Both the position numbers and the translations under genes were made by a program. Under the pieces are notes generated by a model. That model was not told the DNA's origin, did no database searches, and was given only the letters and a program-made list of their open reading frames with translations. A DNA stretch of 26,553 nucleotides from a virus. Location: positions 1 through 26,553 of the IMG/VR virus record IMGVR_UViG_3300032334_001919. One strand, given 5' to 3'. The stretch's first letter is position 1. Every line of letters starts with the position of its first letter. Positions 8,501-15,512 of the stretch are shown here, piece by piece.

Positions 8501-8768
8501 TCAAGCAGTTGATTTTTCAATTTGGTTTGCTATGACAGGTTCTAATATTGCTAACTCAAATACAGATTTTACTATTGAAAAAATAGCTGGTGGTGGATAT
8601 ATGGTAGCAGCTTTAAACTTTTTAACTCAAATACAAAGTGGTAGTTATGTAGAGCTAAAATATTCAAAAACCACTGCCCAAGGACAGCTCCTAGCCCAAG
8701 GAATCCGATCAACACCAACCAGGCCCGCAACACCATCAGTTATAGTAACAGTAACACAAATAGCATAA
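5562..8768 (+). CDS. Large tail-fibre protein
   Basis: The 1068-residue fibre protein probably mediates host recognition. Its N-terminus carries GELAINVTDGRLFYG, a typical start of fibres in marine T4-like and Bacteroidota phages. It continues with many TGS/SGS repeats, ASYA-type repeats (SISASYAETASYAATAS at about 136-152), and an SSSFDLGSITNPWRALYV segment near residue 625 that recurs in phage fibre proteins. The last 130 or so residues (from FNYGQFSSTTTQ) form a beta-rich globular domain like C1q/TNF-type jelly rolls, the likely receptor-binding tip. The Ser/Thr/Gly-rich composition fits a long trimeric shaft. It shares the module PLNQ..IITGSL with the fibre at 9461. The receptor is unknown. 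Confidence 0.85.
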   Translation: MSTIITRNSANSGSIPASLVQGELAINVTDGRLFYGSGSGNDVKEFTVSGSGGTIDTGSFATTGSNIFIGNQTITGSIHQSGTFYPDQIDWFSSSIGYNTGSYILTTTANGLTTYANYQDVANTLAPYIPTVSSSISASYAETASYAATASNILGGKATHVPYFITDTSLATSSIYQSGSSTIIINQDNATTANPEALYVWQPSTLSFNVISGKGNLNNYLQLNIQNTNQGTQASSDVVATANNGSETVNYIDMGINSENYSQNFIGAANDAYLYSTGNDLHIGNATPNRPLQFFAGGTDVDIYNKLQLNPNNQHLMSGSLDVSGSIKAFSFTGSLQGNATTATTSQTSSYSTTLGASLSQLVNNQVRLLNSDGTTLSLVIVNNVASASYADNASTADYATTAGNGGVTQIIAGSGISLIPSSGQGAVTVISTGGGGVTIISGSLVTGSFTNATSFTFNHNLSTRTPIITVFDSNYNQIIPENIELVNTASAIITFPTPESGFAIGSTGGTTGTALSSSYALFAEYANTASFYAETDPIFVAKSASLATTGSNVFRGNQIITGSLNISGSTTIIGVTNFSDSSTTITGSLNITGSTTQTGNNTLIGTTTLTGSIFINGNIIPQLSSSFDLGSITNPWRALYVQSGSISIQSDIPGGIPAVISNANGNVTFAGAGFQLKSGSFVPFEISSSARTIIRVPDIPANDVGGLSIIGSSTGVYQGVTNAGGLLHLTSNDGQSSRITSDAYGINSVVAYVGRKARGTAASPLPVQSGDTLTRISTIGWTGPEYGFLMSASSTIASTAIETVALENFTTSSFGTRHTFYNAPLGGTIRTLSTTIDTTGITIPSSSRFFGTASWAENALTASYVRPLNQNVIITGSLKISGSLTEIGDTVLTGSLTLSSGSALNINDGFYVNGNKQFNYGQFSSTTTQSGSADTAYSMTFDTTDFSQGISLVSGSRLTVANTGLYNVQFSSQLHTTANQAVDFSIWFAMTGSNIANSNTDFTIEKIAGGGYMVAALNFLTQIQSGSYVELKYSKTTAQGQLLAQGIRSTPTRPATPSVIVTVTQIA

Positions 8769-8769
8769 G

Positions 8770-9426
8770 ATGAAAATATTTCAACCCATAATAACAGGAT
8801 CATTTAGTGTATCGGGATCAGTATTTTTCCCAACCCTAGTAACATCATCCACTGTTGTTTCTAATGTTGTTATGTTTGGAGCAAATGGAGAACTATTTAC
8901 AACAGCATCTTCAGCAATTGGAGGAGGTGGTGGAGTAAGTGGTGACTATGTGACTACAGCATCTTTTAACGCTTATACAGGATCCAATACATCTCAATTT
9001 GCAGGTACATCATCTTTTGCCTTAACAGCATCATACGTAGCAGGCACTGTTCAAAATGCAATAAATGCACAAAGTGGATCTAATTTTGTTATAACAAACA
9101 CACTTTCACTAAACGGAACCCTAACAGATACAGCTACAATAAATTCAACGATTGTAGGATCAAATAATTTATTCCAACAAGCAACCGGATCACGTACTTC
9201 TGCTCATGGAAAATATACTTTATATAACGGAACAAATGCAAGAGCAGGTGAATTTGTAACAGTGTGGAACGGAACATCAACAGAATATTACGATAATTCA
9301 ACTAAAGATATAGGTGATACAACAGATATAACTTTCCAATCTCTAATAGTAACAGGACAGATCCAAATAAATGCTGTAGCAGCTTCATCAGGTTGGACAG
9401 TAAAAATGATAACAACATATTTATAA
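8770..9426 (+). CDS. Short tail-fibre protein
   Basis: The 218-residue protein starts one base after the large fibre. The N-terminal half has the TGSFSVSGS and ASFAL/ASYV repeat style of the other fibres. A Gly-rich hinge (AIGGGGGVSG) lies near 52-61. The C-terminal domain from about 120 contains ARAGEFVTVWNGTSTEYYDN, KDIGDTTDITF and a final WTVKMI. I recognise this as a recurrent C-terminal domain of phage tail fibres; it is presumably a beta-structured tip. Likely a second, shorter fibre or a tip subunit of the fibre upstream. Confidence 0.75.
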   Translation: MKIFQPIITGSFSVSGSVFFPTLVTSSTVVSNVVMFGANGELFTTASSAIGGGGGVSGDYVTTASFNAYTGSNTSQFAGTSSFALTASYVAGTVQNAINAQSGSNFVITNTLSLNGTLTDTATINSTIVGSNNLFQQATGSRTSAHGKYTLYNGTNARAGEFVTVWNGTSTEYYDNSTKDIGDTTDITFQSLIVTGQIQINAVAASSGWTVKMITTYL

Positions 9427-9460
9427 CCATACTTAGTTGGATAGGGAAAACTAAATAAAC

Positions 9461-10327
9461 ATGGCAAACGAATTCATAGCTCGCAATGGCATCATTGCTA
9501 AAAATAACTCAACAGTAACAGGTTCATTAGATGTTACAGGCTCATTAAATCTTACAGGTTCATTTGGTATACAAACATATGATGGAATTTTAGCAAATGC
9601 ATTTGTTGATGCAATTCGAATATCTAATACGAGTAGAAACATATACGATATATTTGGAAATACTAGTATAGATGCTGGAGGTAGAATTTTAACAGATATG
9701 AATGCTCTTCCATCTGCTAACTGGATGGCTCGCACATTATTTGATTCTAGTCCTTCACCGAGTATAAATTGGGGTTTTAGATATTTGTATAATAGCAGCG
9801 GTAGCATTTCATTGAATTGGGAAACAGGCATATTAACTGGCAGTTTGTTTGGTACTGCTTCATATGCAACTCAAGCCCTAAGTGCTTCATATGCAACAAC
9901 AGCATTAAGTTCTTCATATGCAACAACAGCATTAAGTTCTTCATTTGCTGCAACTGCCTCATTTGTAAACCCATTGAATCAACAACTTATTATTACCGGT
10001 TCATTGCGAGGACAAGTTTCAGCATTATCCATTTCTGGAAACACTGCATCTGTTAATTTATCAACAAATAATTTTTTTACATTGACATTGGCAAATGGTA
10101 CGGGAACCAACATCAACCCAACCAACATCAATCCAGGTCAAACCGTTAACATATTGGTAACGCAAGGATCAGCAGGTACTGGTACAGTTACATTTCCTTC
10201 TTTAGTAAAACAATCATCGGGTTCTTTATATACTGGTTCGGCTGCAGCAAATGCTATTGACATAGTAACAATGATTGCATTTGATTCGACCAATGTTTAT
10301 GTAAGTTCTGTAAGAAATATGATATAA
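9461..10327 (+). CDS. Tail-fibre protein with 9-residue tandem repeats
   Basis: The 288-residue protein opens with ANEFIARNGIIAKNNSTVTG and TGSL repeats, a common fibre N-terminus in Bacteroidota phages. A central part (DIFGNTSIDAGGRIL, SPSINWGFRYL) has beta-solenoid-like periodicity. At about residues 132-167 lie four units of a 9-residue repeat, ASYATTALS and variants, encoded by 27-base tandem DNA repeats. The end from FFTLTLANGTGTNINPTN to the C-terminus is a beta-rich domain found at the end of many phage tail proteins. It follows the 8770 fibre after a 34-base gap. Likely a distal or side fibre. Confidence 0.75.
   Translation: MANEFIARNGIIAKNNSTVTGSLDVTGSLNLTGSFGIQTYDGILANAFVDAIRISNTSRNIYDIFGNTSIDAGGRILTDMNALPSANWMARTLFDSSPSPSINWGFRYLYNSSGSISLNWETGILTGSLFGTASYATQALSASYATTALSSSYATTALSSSFAATASFVNPLNQQLIITGSLRGQVSALSISGNTASVNLSTNNFFTLTLANGTGTNINPTNINPGQTVNILVTQGSAGTGTVTFPSLVKQSSGSLYTGSAAANAIDIVTMIAFDSTNVYVSSVRNMI
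9854..9961 (+). repeat. Four tandem 27-base units inside a fibre gene
   Basis: Units begin at 9854, 9881, 9908 and 9935. Units 2 and 3 differ at one base; units 1 and 4 are more diverged. Each encodes nine residues of the S-S-Y-A-T-T-A-L-S type. The in-frame unit length allows the fibre shaft to lengthen or shorten by recombination without a frameshift. Confidence 0.85.
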
Positions 10328-10330
10328 GTT

Positions 10331-12601
10331 ATGTTTACACCTTTTGCGTTTATACAACCTATTGTAATGGGGCCAATTGTCCCTGCAGTTCCTATTTATT
10401 ATTATGTAGCAGGAAACTTTGGTAATTTTAAAGAACCATCATTTTCTAGAATTGTTGCTACCGACTTATCTGGATCAATTGACACTACATTTAACCCAGG
10501 CCAAACTGGTTTTAACGGTACCGTACGATGTATGGTTACTCAATCAGATGGAAAATTAATAGTTGGAGGAGACTTTACAACATATAGTGGATCAGCAAGT
10601 AATTTCCTAGTTCGTATTAACCCAAATGGTACTAGAGATACTACATTTACATCAGCATTAAACAGTTCAGTATATACTGCTGCTGTTCAATCAGATGGAA
10701 AAATAGTAATAGGTGGAGCCTTTGGAACAGTAAGTGCAGTTTCTGTACCTAGATTAGCCCGTTTAAATTCAGATGGTACCCGAGATACTACATGGAATCC
10801 TGGTTCCACAGGTGCTTCTAATATTGTTAGAGATTTAAAAATACAATCTGATGGAAAAGTTTTAGCAGTAGGAGATTTTACTATATATAGTGGATCAGCA
10901 AGAAACTACATAGTTCGAACAGAAACAAGTGGTACTATTGATAATACATTTAATGTTGGAACAGGATTAGGAAATCAAGCATTTAACGTTCATATACAAT
11001 CCGATGGAAAAATTATAACTGCAGGTGGGTTTATAACATATAGTGGATCATCAAATAACTATATAGTTAGAATAAATTCTAATGGTACTAAAGATAATAC
11101 ATTTACTATAGGTACTGGATTTAATCAAACTGTTTATATATCAAGTTTACAACCAGATGGAAAAATAATTGCAGCTGGTGTATTTACTACTTACAGTGGA
11201 TCATCAAATAATTATATAGCAAGAGTAAATTCTGATGGTACAAAAGATAATACATTTAATGTTGGAACTGGTTTAGATACCAGTTGGGCAGGAGGTATAA
11301 CTAATACAATTTCTTATGACACCCAAAATAATGTTTATTTAGCTTCAGACAATGTTACATATAGTGGATCAGCTATACCTCGTATTTTTAAACTCAAATC
11401 AAATGGAACTTTAGATACAACATATGATGCGGGTGCGGGACTTAATAGATTTGGACTTGCAAATATTGTATCTGGAAACCGATTGTATACTGCAGGAACA
11501 TTTACAAACTATAAAGCTGCTGGAGCTACTGGTATTGCAATGATATCTGATTCTGCTACATTATCTGCATCATTTAATCCAGGCATAGGTTTTAATAATG
11601 ATGTTTGGGCTATGACAAAACAATCTACTGGTAGAATAATTGTAGGAGGAGCATTTACTAATTACAGTGGATCAGTTAGAAATAGAATAATTGGGTTAAA
11701 CTCAAATGGAACTATAGATTCAGGATTTAATGTTGGAACTGCAGGAGCAGGTAATATTGTATATGCTTTAGCTACACAAACTGACGATAAAATTATTGTT
11801 GGTGGAACATTTACAATATATAGTGGTTCAAGTACGTCTACTACAAGGTTAATGCGACTTAATTCAAATGGAACCCAAGATTTAACATATAATACGGGTC
11901 TTGGATTGAATTCATACCCATTGTGTGTTTTAGCTCGTGCAAATGGAAAAATATTTGTAACAGGACTATTTACAACATACAGTGGCTCAGCAATAAATTA
12001 TATCATGCAAACTAATTCAAACGGTACACGTGATACAACATTTAATGTAGGAACAGGATTTGATGCTGGGTTATTTGGATATACAGCTGTTACACAATCA
12101 GACGATAAATTAATTGTTGGAGGTAATTTTACAACATATAGTGGATCTACAGTTAATAGAGTAGTTAGAATTAATACTGATGGAACCCGAGATCTTACAT
12201 TTAGTGTAGGCAATGGTGCAAATACAGTTGTATCAGCAGTAGCATTACAGTCAGATGGAAAAGCAATTGTAGGAGGACAATTTACATCATTTAGTGGCTC
12301 AGCCGTTAATAGACTTGTACGAGTAAATACAAATGGTACTAGAGATACTTCATTTAATGTTGGAACTGGACTTGATGGGTCCGTATCTGCAAATGGAATA
12401 ACTATAGGATCTAATGGTATAATTTATTGTTTAGGTAGTTTTACAACATATAGTGGATCTAATTCTCGAGGTATAGTAGCTATTAATTCTAATGGCACTA
12501 TCAATCAAACATTTACTTCCGGATTAGGAACAGCCTCATTTAACAATACAGCTCAAGGATTTACCTATCTCCAACCACCAAACCAAATGATACCAGTATA
12601 A
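10331..12601 (+). CDS. Delta-60 repeat (beta-propeller-like) virion protein
   Basis: The 756-residue protein consists almost entirely of about 14 copies of a repeat of roughly 54 residues. The repeat pattern is QSDGKIIVGG-FTTYSGS-NxIVRINSNGT-DTTFNVGTG, the delta-60 repeat of bacterial surface proteins. One copy near residue 390-415 is degenerate (FTNYKAAGATGIAMISD). The repeats are predicted to build beta-propeller blades; 14 copies would fit two seven-bladed propellers, which is my inference. No signal peptide or catalytic motif is present. Being last in the fibre block, it is probably a receptor-binding or polysaccharide-binding tail protein. It may have been acquired from a host-type adhesin. 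Confidence 0.8.
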   Translation: MFTPFAFIQPIVMGPIVPAVPIYYYVAGNFGNFKEPSFSRIVATDLSGSIDTTFNPGQTGFNGTVRCMVTQSDGKLIVGGDFTTYSGSASNFLVRINPNGTRDTTFTSALNSSVYTAAVQSDGKIVIGGAFGTVSAVSVPRLARLNSDGTRDTTWNPGSTGASNIVRDLKIQSDGKVLAVGDFTIYSGSARNYIVRTETSGTIDNTFNVGTGLGNQAFNVHIQSDGKIITAGGFITYSGSSNNYIVRINSNGTKDNTFTIGTGFNQTVYISSLQPDGKIIAAGVFTTYSGSSNNYIARVNSDGTKDNTFNVGTGLDTSWAGGITNTISYDTQNNVYLASDNVTYSGSAIPRIFKLKSNGTLDTTYDAGAGLNRFGLANIVSGNRLYTAGTFTNYKAAGATGIAMISDSATLSASFNPGIGFNNDVWAMTKQSTGRIIVGGAFTNYSGSVRNRIIGLNSNGTIDSGFNVGTAGAGNIVYALATQTDDKIIVGGTFTIYSGSSTSTTRLMRLNSNGTQDLTYNTGLGLNSYPLCVLARANGKIFVTGLFTTYSGSAINYIMQTNSNGTRDTTFNVGTGFDAGLFGYTAVTQSDDKLIVGGNFTTYSGSTVNRVVRINTDGTRDLTFSVGNGANTVVSAVALQSDGKAIVGGQFTSFSGSAVNRLVRVNTNGTRDTSFNVGTGLDGSVSANGITIGSNGIIYCLGSFTTYSGSNSRGIVAINSNGTINQTFTSGLGTASFNNTAQGFTYLQPPNQMIPV

Positions 12602-12613
12602 AAAATAAAAACT

Positions 12614-12847
12614 ATGACACTTAAAGAATTTTTAGAAACAAACACACTTTCTGCCGTTGATACAGTTGACGGATTTAATTTAATTATCAACGTTTATGTT
12701 GGAGAAGCTATCTATGGTTTAAAAGTAGATACTTCAAATATACCAGCAGGTACTCCTTTAACTAAACATGAAGATTTTACTATAGAAGGAGATATACTTT
12801 CAATAGACAATATTTCAATTGATATATCTAAAACTGAAATGCTTTAA
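12614..12847 (+). CDS. Small hypothetical protein ending the structural block
   Basis: The 77-residue protein is acidic with alternating hydrophobic residues (GFNLIINVYVGEAIYGLKV; GDILSIDNISIDISK), suggesting a small beta-domain. It follows the delta-60 gene after 12 bases and precedes a terminator 9 bases downstream, so it is the last gene of the fibre operon. No family recognised. By position it could be a fibre-tip accessory or chaperone, but nothing in the sequence shows this. Confidence 0.6.
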   Translation: MTLKEFLETNTLSAVDTVDGFNLIINVYVGEAIYGLKVDTSNIPAGTPLTKHEDFTIEGDILSIDNISIDISKTEML

Positions 12848-12854
12848 AAAAAAC

Positions 12855-12885
12855 TTGGCTCCTTAAAGGAGCCTTTTTATATTTA
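12855..12885 (+). promoter_or_regulatory. TTGG-N19-TATATTTA promoter-like motif enclosing the terminator stem
   Basis: TTGG at 12855-12858 and TATATTTA at 12878-12885 are separated by 19 bases, the Bacteroidota-type promoter spacing. The terminator stem occupies the spacer. The ATG at 12900 follows 14 bases after the box. Probable promoter for the 12900-14750 gene run. Confidence 0.5.
12857..12885 (+). terminator. Rho-independent terminator after structural block
   Basis: The stem GGCTCC / GGAGCC (12857-12862 with 12868-12873) closes the loop TTAAA, followed by TTTTTATATTTA. It lies directly after the stop at 12847 and before the next gene at 12900, and it overlaps a promoter-like motif. Confidence 0.8.
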
Positions 12886-12899
12886 GAGAAAAATAGGTT

Positions 12900-13403
12900 A
12901 TGTTATATAAAACGTCTGATAAAGATACTGTTTACAAAGAAATCAAAAAACTACAACCACTAAACTATAATCAATTTAGGTGGTGGAGACGTTTTGACAC
13001 TAAAACAAAACCACTTCCTAAAGGTGCTACGTTTCTACAACGTATCCAAAATGGTGAATATGAATTTTCACACTATTTTTGGCAATGGAAACTTACTGAA
13101 ATTGAATTGAACGATTTACATACACTATACAATGGTGATGTTCAAAAAATGCTTGAAAAGCATGGTGTTGATTTTGCTCGTAGAAAACGTTTGATGGAAG
13201 ATTTCAACAAAGACGAAGCCGACCGACTAGAGGCACTTAAAAATGGTTTTTTACGTGAATTTGATATGACTCCTGATGACTATGAAAATAGCCTTTTAAA
13301 ATTTGATGGGACTACTGAAGAATTTTATGTATATTGTTTGAAAAATTTTGAACGTTCTGGCAGACCAATTGAAAGACGTGGTCGCCCTAAAAAAATTGTA
13401 TGA
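12900..13403 (+). CDS. Hypothetical protein with C-terminal GRP motif
   Basis: The 167-residue protein is helical, charged and rich in aromatic residues (FRWWRRFDTK, FSHYFWQWKL). It ends in a basic tail RRGRPKKIV, which matches the core of an AT-hook (Arg-Gly-Arg-Pro flanked by basic residues) that binds the minor groove of AT-rich DNA. It contains no other domain I recognise. The first gene after a terminator/promoter element, its 3' end overlaps the cytidylyltransferase-like gene by 4 bases (ATGA). The tail suggests DNA association; a phage regulatory role is possible but unsupported otherwise. Confidence 0.65.
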   Translation: MLYKTSDKDTVYKEIKKLQPLNYNQFRWWRRFDTKTKPLPKGATFLQRIQNGEYEFSHYFWQWKLTEIELNDLHTLYNGDVQKMLEKHGVDFARRKRLMEDFNKDEADRLEALKNGFLREFDMTPDDYENSLLKFDGTTEEFYVYCLKNFERSGRPIERRGRPKKIV

Positions 13404-13801
13404 GAATAGGAGTTATAGCAGGAAATTTTGATGTGACCCACCCAGGATACATCCATATGTTTAATGAATGTAAAAAATACTGTAATTATCTTATAGTACT
13501 ATTACACGAAGATCCAACAAATGAAAGACCAGAAAAATTAAAACCAATTTTATCTGTTGAAGAAAGACTATTAATTTTATATTCGCTTAAACAGGTAAAC
13601 CTGGTTATGACCTATAAAACAGAAGCAGAACTTTATGACATTTTAGATGAAATGAATCCTGATGTTCGCTTTTTAGGAGATGATTATATAGGAAAGCCAT
13701 TTACAGGAAATGATTTAGACATCCCAATTCATTACCTAAACAGAGACCATGGTTGGTCAACAACAAAATATAAACAATTAATAGCAAATAGTTTAAAATG
13801 A
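13400..13801 (+). CDS. Cytidylyltransferase-like nucleotidyltransferase
   Basis: The 133-residue protein has the signatures of the glycerol-3-phosphate cytidylyltransferase (TagD)-like family. GNFDVTHPGYIH (residues 8-19) is the nucleotide-binding HxGH region, here H14-P-G16-Y-I-H19. The C-terminal S120-T-T-K123 corresponds to the family's STT motif. Length matches the single-domain enzymes (about 130). Such enzymes join CTP (or ATP) to a phosphorylated alcohol and release pyrophosphate. In a phage it could serve capsular or lipid precursor metabolism, or cofactor synthesis. The substrate cannot be read from the sequence. It overlaps both neighbours by 4 bases, so it is co-translated with ThyX. 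Confidence 0.8.
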   Translation: MRIGVIAGNFDVTHPGYIHMFNECKKYCNYLIVLLHEDPTNERPEKLKPILSVEERLLILYSLKQVNLVMTYKTEAELYDILDEMNPDVRFLGDDYIGKPFTGNDLDIPIHYLNRDHGWSTTKYKQLIANSLK

Positions 13802-14418
13802 ATAATAAAGTTGAATTACTAGGGTATTACGGAGATGATTTAATCCATGCCTGCTCAGCTTGGACTAGTACATCTCGAGAACTTACACCTGAAAAAATAG
13901 AACGTGTACCTAAACTGTTAACAATGTTAGCAAGTGAAGGACATCACACCCCATTTGAAAAATCTAGTTTACACTTTTTAGTAACAGTAGATCAAGCAAC
14001 TCACATCCATTTACTCAAACATAGAATTGGAGTTTCAATTAATGGTGAAAGTGCTAGATATAAAGAATTAAAAGAAGATAAAACATATTTACCTTCAGAT
14101 TGGCCTGAAAGATGGGATACTGCATTACGTAATTTTACACATGAAGCAAATTCTCTTTACCATATGTGTTTAGAGGAATTAACTCCAATATTGGGTCGTA
14201 AACGTGCTAAAGAATCTGCTCGTTTCTTTAAAACATTCAACTCCCAAATTACTATGGATCTTATGTTCAATTGGAGAAGCTTTGTTCATTTTCAACAACT
14301 TAGAAACAGTGAACATGCTCAAGTTGAAGTAAGAGAATTGGCACAACAAATGCTAGAACTAGTTAAAAATATTGAAAACAACCCTTTTAAACACACAATA
14401 GAAGCATTTAAATTATGA
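13798..14418 (+). CDS. thyX: Flavin-dependent thymidylate synthase ThyX
   Basis: The 206-residue enzyme methylates dUMP to dTMP using methylenetetrahydrofolate, NADPH and FAD, supplying thymidine for phage replication. The ThyX motif is at residues 75-88 (HRIGVSINGESARY), matching RHRxxSxNxxSxRY except that the third Arg is replaced. Supporting segments are EGHHTPFEKSSLHF (47-60) near the flavin site and SARFFKTFNSQITMDLMFNWRSFVHFQQLR toward the C-terminus, the latter containing the family's Trp/Arg helix. Length is typical. Its ATGA overlaps couple it to the genes on both sides. ThyX is frequent in phages lacking ThyA. Confidence 0.93.
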   Translation: MNNKVELLGYYGDDLIHACSAWTSTSRELTPEKIERVPKLLTMLASEGHHTPFEKSSLHFLVTVDQATHIHLLKHRIGVSINGESARYKELKEDKTYLPSDWPERWDTALRNFTHEANSLYHMCLEELTPILGRKRAKESARFFKTFNSQITMDLMFNWRSFVHFQQLRNSEHAQVEVRELAQQMLELVKNIENNPFKHTIEAFKL

Positions 14419-14750
14419 GTAGAGACACTTCATGGGACGACCCAATTCTTTCAGATGGTGATTTTCCACAACCACAACCACCAACCCCAGTTAAACAAGG
14501 CCCTAACAAATATTTTATTATAGGACTTGCTGCATTCGTTTTAGAAACAGCATCTACTATGTACATCGCAACAGTAGCAGATCGTAGTATTGCAATGATA
14601 TTTTGGGCATTTATTGGGCCGTTTTTAGGATTGCCATTTGTAGGATACATGGTTGAATCAAAAACATGGCCTGATCGATTCAAAATGGCTTTAGCATCTT
14701 CTGTTGGTTATGTGATTGGAGCAACTATTATTTATATTTTAAATATTTAA
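14415..14750 (+). CDS. Small membrane protein, three spans
   Basis: The 111-residue protein has a Pro/Gln-rich, acidic N-terminal tail (residues 1-30, FPQPQPPTPV) presumably in the cytoplasm. Three hydrophobic segments follow at about 34-52, 60-78 and 92-109 (SSVGYVIGATIIYIL). Glycines and prolines in the second segment (FIGPFLGLPFVGY) suggest tight helix packing. It overlaps thyX by 4 bases. A second small membrane protein follows at 14807, and the pair may act together. No transport motif is recognised. It could be an accessory holin or a superinfection-exclusion protein; neither is demonstrated. Confidence 0.65.
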   Translation: MSRDTSWDDPILSDGDFPQPQPPTPVKQGPNKYFIIGLAAFVLETASTMYIATVADRSIAMIFWAFIGPFLGLPFVGYMVESKTWPDRFKMALASSVGYVIGATIIYILNI

Positions 14751-14806
14751 AATGATATACAAATTAAGATACAAACTATTAAAATATATACTTCAAAAAT
14801 TACGTT

Positions 14807-15118
14807 ATGGCAAAAATAGCACGTTATAAACGAATATACCTTGAATACAAAAACGCTACCAAACAAGAAATTTGGGAAGGAGTTAGAGACAATTTTATTT
14901 GGGGGTTTTTAGGTTCTACACTTGTAGTATTTGTTACTACAGAAATGGATACAGCAGTTTTACTAGCTTATCTAGCATACTATTTTTATGTAGGTAGAAT
15001 AGTTAATAGACCAAAATATGTAACTGAATTAGGTAAATTAATTGTTTTCCCACTTCCAACAGCTTTAGGAGCATTTGTAGGTTATAAAGTAAGTTATCTT
15101 TTAACTCAACTTTTTTAA
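14807..15118 (+). CDS. Small membrane protein, about three spans
   Basis: The 103-residue protein has a basic N-terminus (ARYKRIYLEYKNATK) followed by hydrophobic stretches at about 29-45, 47-63 and 78-100. The ATG is preceded by ACGTT, a variant of the shared start-site sequence. The 56-base gap before it holds no other convincing element. No known family. Similar size and topology to the 14415 protein suggest they form a pair in the host membrane. Confidence 0.6.
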   Translation: MAKIARYKRIYLEYKNATKQEIWEGVRDNFIWGFLGSTLVVFVTTEMDTAVLLAYLAYYFYVGRIVNRPKYVTELGKLIVFPLPTALGAFVGYKVSYLLTQLF

Positions 15119-15123
15119 AAATA

Positions 15124-15155
15124 TTTGGCTTTTAGAAAATATTTTTGTATATTGA
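15124..15155 (+). promoter_or_regulatory. TTTGG-N19-TATATTGA promoter-like motif
   Basis: TTTGG at 15124-15128 is followed after 19 bases by TATATTGA at 15148-15155, close to the Bacteroidota consensus. A 10-base AT-rich inverted repeat (15117-15126 with 15137-15146) overlaps the upstream box and spacer. The start at 15174 lies 26 bases after the beginning of the -7 box. Likely drives the 15174-16586 genes and perhaps beyond. Confidence 0.5.
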
Positions 15156-15173
15156 ACGTATAAAATAAGAGTT

Positions 15174-15494
15174 ATGACGTTTAAGACAAAAGCAAAAAGC
15201 CAATTCAAGTTATTTTTAAGGCGTTTAGGTTTCCTTTGTAGAAAACCAACTAAAACAACTCGACGTCTTCGAGTAGCTAAAACCCTTAACCCTGATGGTA
15301 CTATAACAGAATATGATTCACCTATTTTTAAAATGCCTAAAAACACTTATGGTATTGAATCTGAAGTGCATGTATTTTTAGAAGAAAAAAAATTATCAAA
15401 TCCAAATTGTAAATTTGATACAAATGCAAAAACCTGTATTTGTGGAAAAACAATGGAAGAATTTTTAATAGGCCAATGCCGCAATAAAAAGTAA
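15174..15494 (+). CDS. Hypothetical basic protein with C-terminal cysteine cluster
   Basis: The 106-residue protein has a strongly basic N-terminal half (FLRRLGFLCRKPTKTTRRLR), suggesting nucleic-acid contact. At the C-terminus it has four cysteines spaced C-x8-C-x-C-x11-C (NPNCKF...TCICGK...GQCRNK), consistent with a small zinc-binding knuckle. No named family fits. It is the first gene after a good promoter-like motif and so may be an early product. Possible roles include a small DNA-binding or host take-over protein; this is inference from charge and cysteines only. Confidence 0.6.
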   Translation: MTFKTKAKSQFKLFLRRLGFLCRKPTKTTRRLRVAKTLNPDGTITEYDSPIFKMPKNTYGIESEVHVFLEEKKLSNPNCKFDTNAKTCICGKTMEEFLIGQCRNKK

Positions 15495-15512
15495 TCCCTT
15501 AAAATAAGTTAT

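Noticed and set aside
9427-9460. Possible terminator/promoter with TTGG and a TTAGTT/AACTAA stem before the 9461 gene
   Set aside because: No T-tract, and no TA box at 19 bases from TTGG. The stem is short and AT-rich.
9451-9831. 126-residue - strand frame under the 9461 fibre gene
   Set aside because: It is fully antisense to a recognisable fibre protein, and the whole window is transcribed from the + strand.
9854-9961. Tandem repeats as a CRISPR array
   Set aside because: Units are directly adjacent with no spacers and are translated in frame.
9777-10056. Frames rich in FICNNSIK or MKNLMLLLH repeats on both strands
   Set aside because: These repeats are the 27-base fibre repeat read in the wrong frames.
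5562-12601. Diversity-generating retroelement acting on the fibre genes
   Set aside because: No reverse transcriptase or template repeat is present in this window.
14408-14683. 91-residue - strand frame
   Set aside because: Mirror of the small membrane-protein gene, with no start context or protein-like pattern.
14752-14829. 25-residue + frame (MIYKLRYKLL...) ahead of the 14807 gene
   Set aside because: Very short, Lys/Leu/Tyr-rich as expected from AT-rich DNA, and it overlaps the next gene's start in another frame. Cannot be separated from chance.
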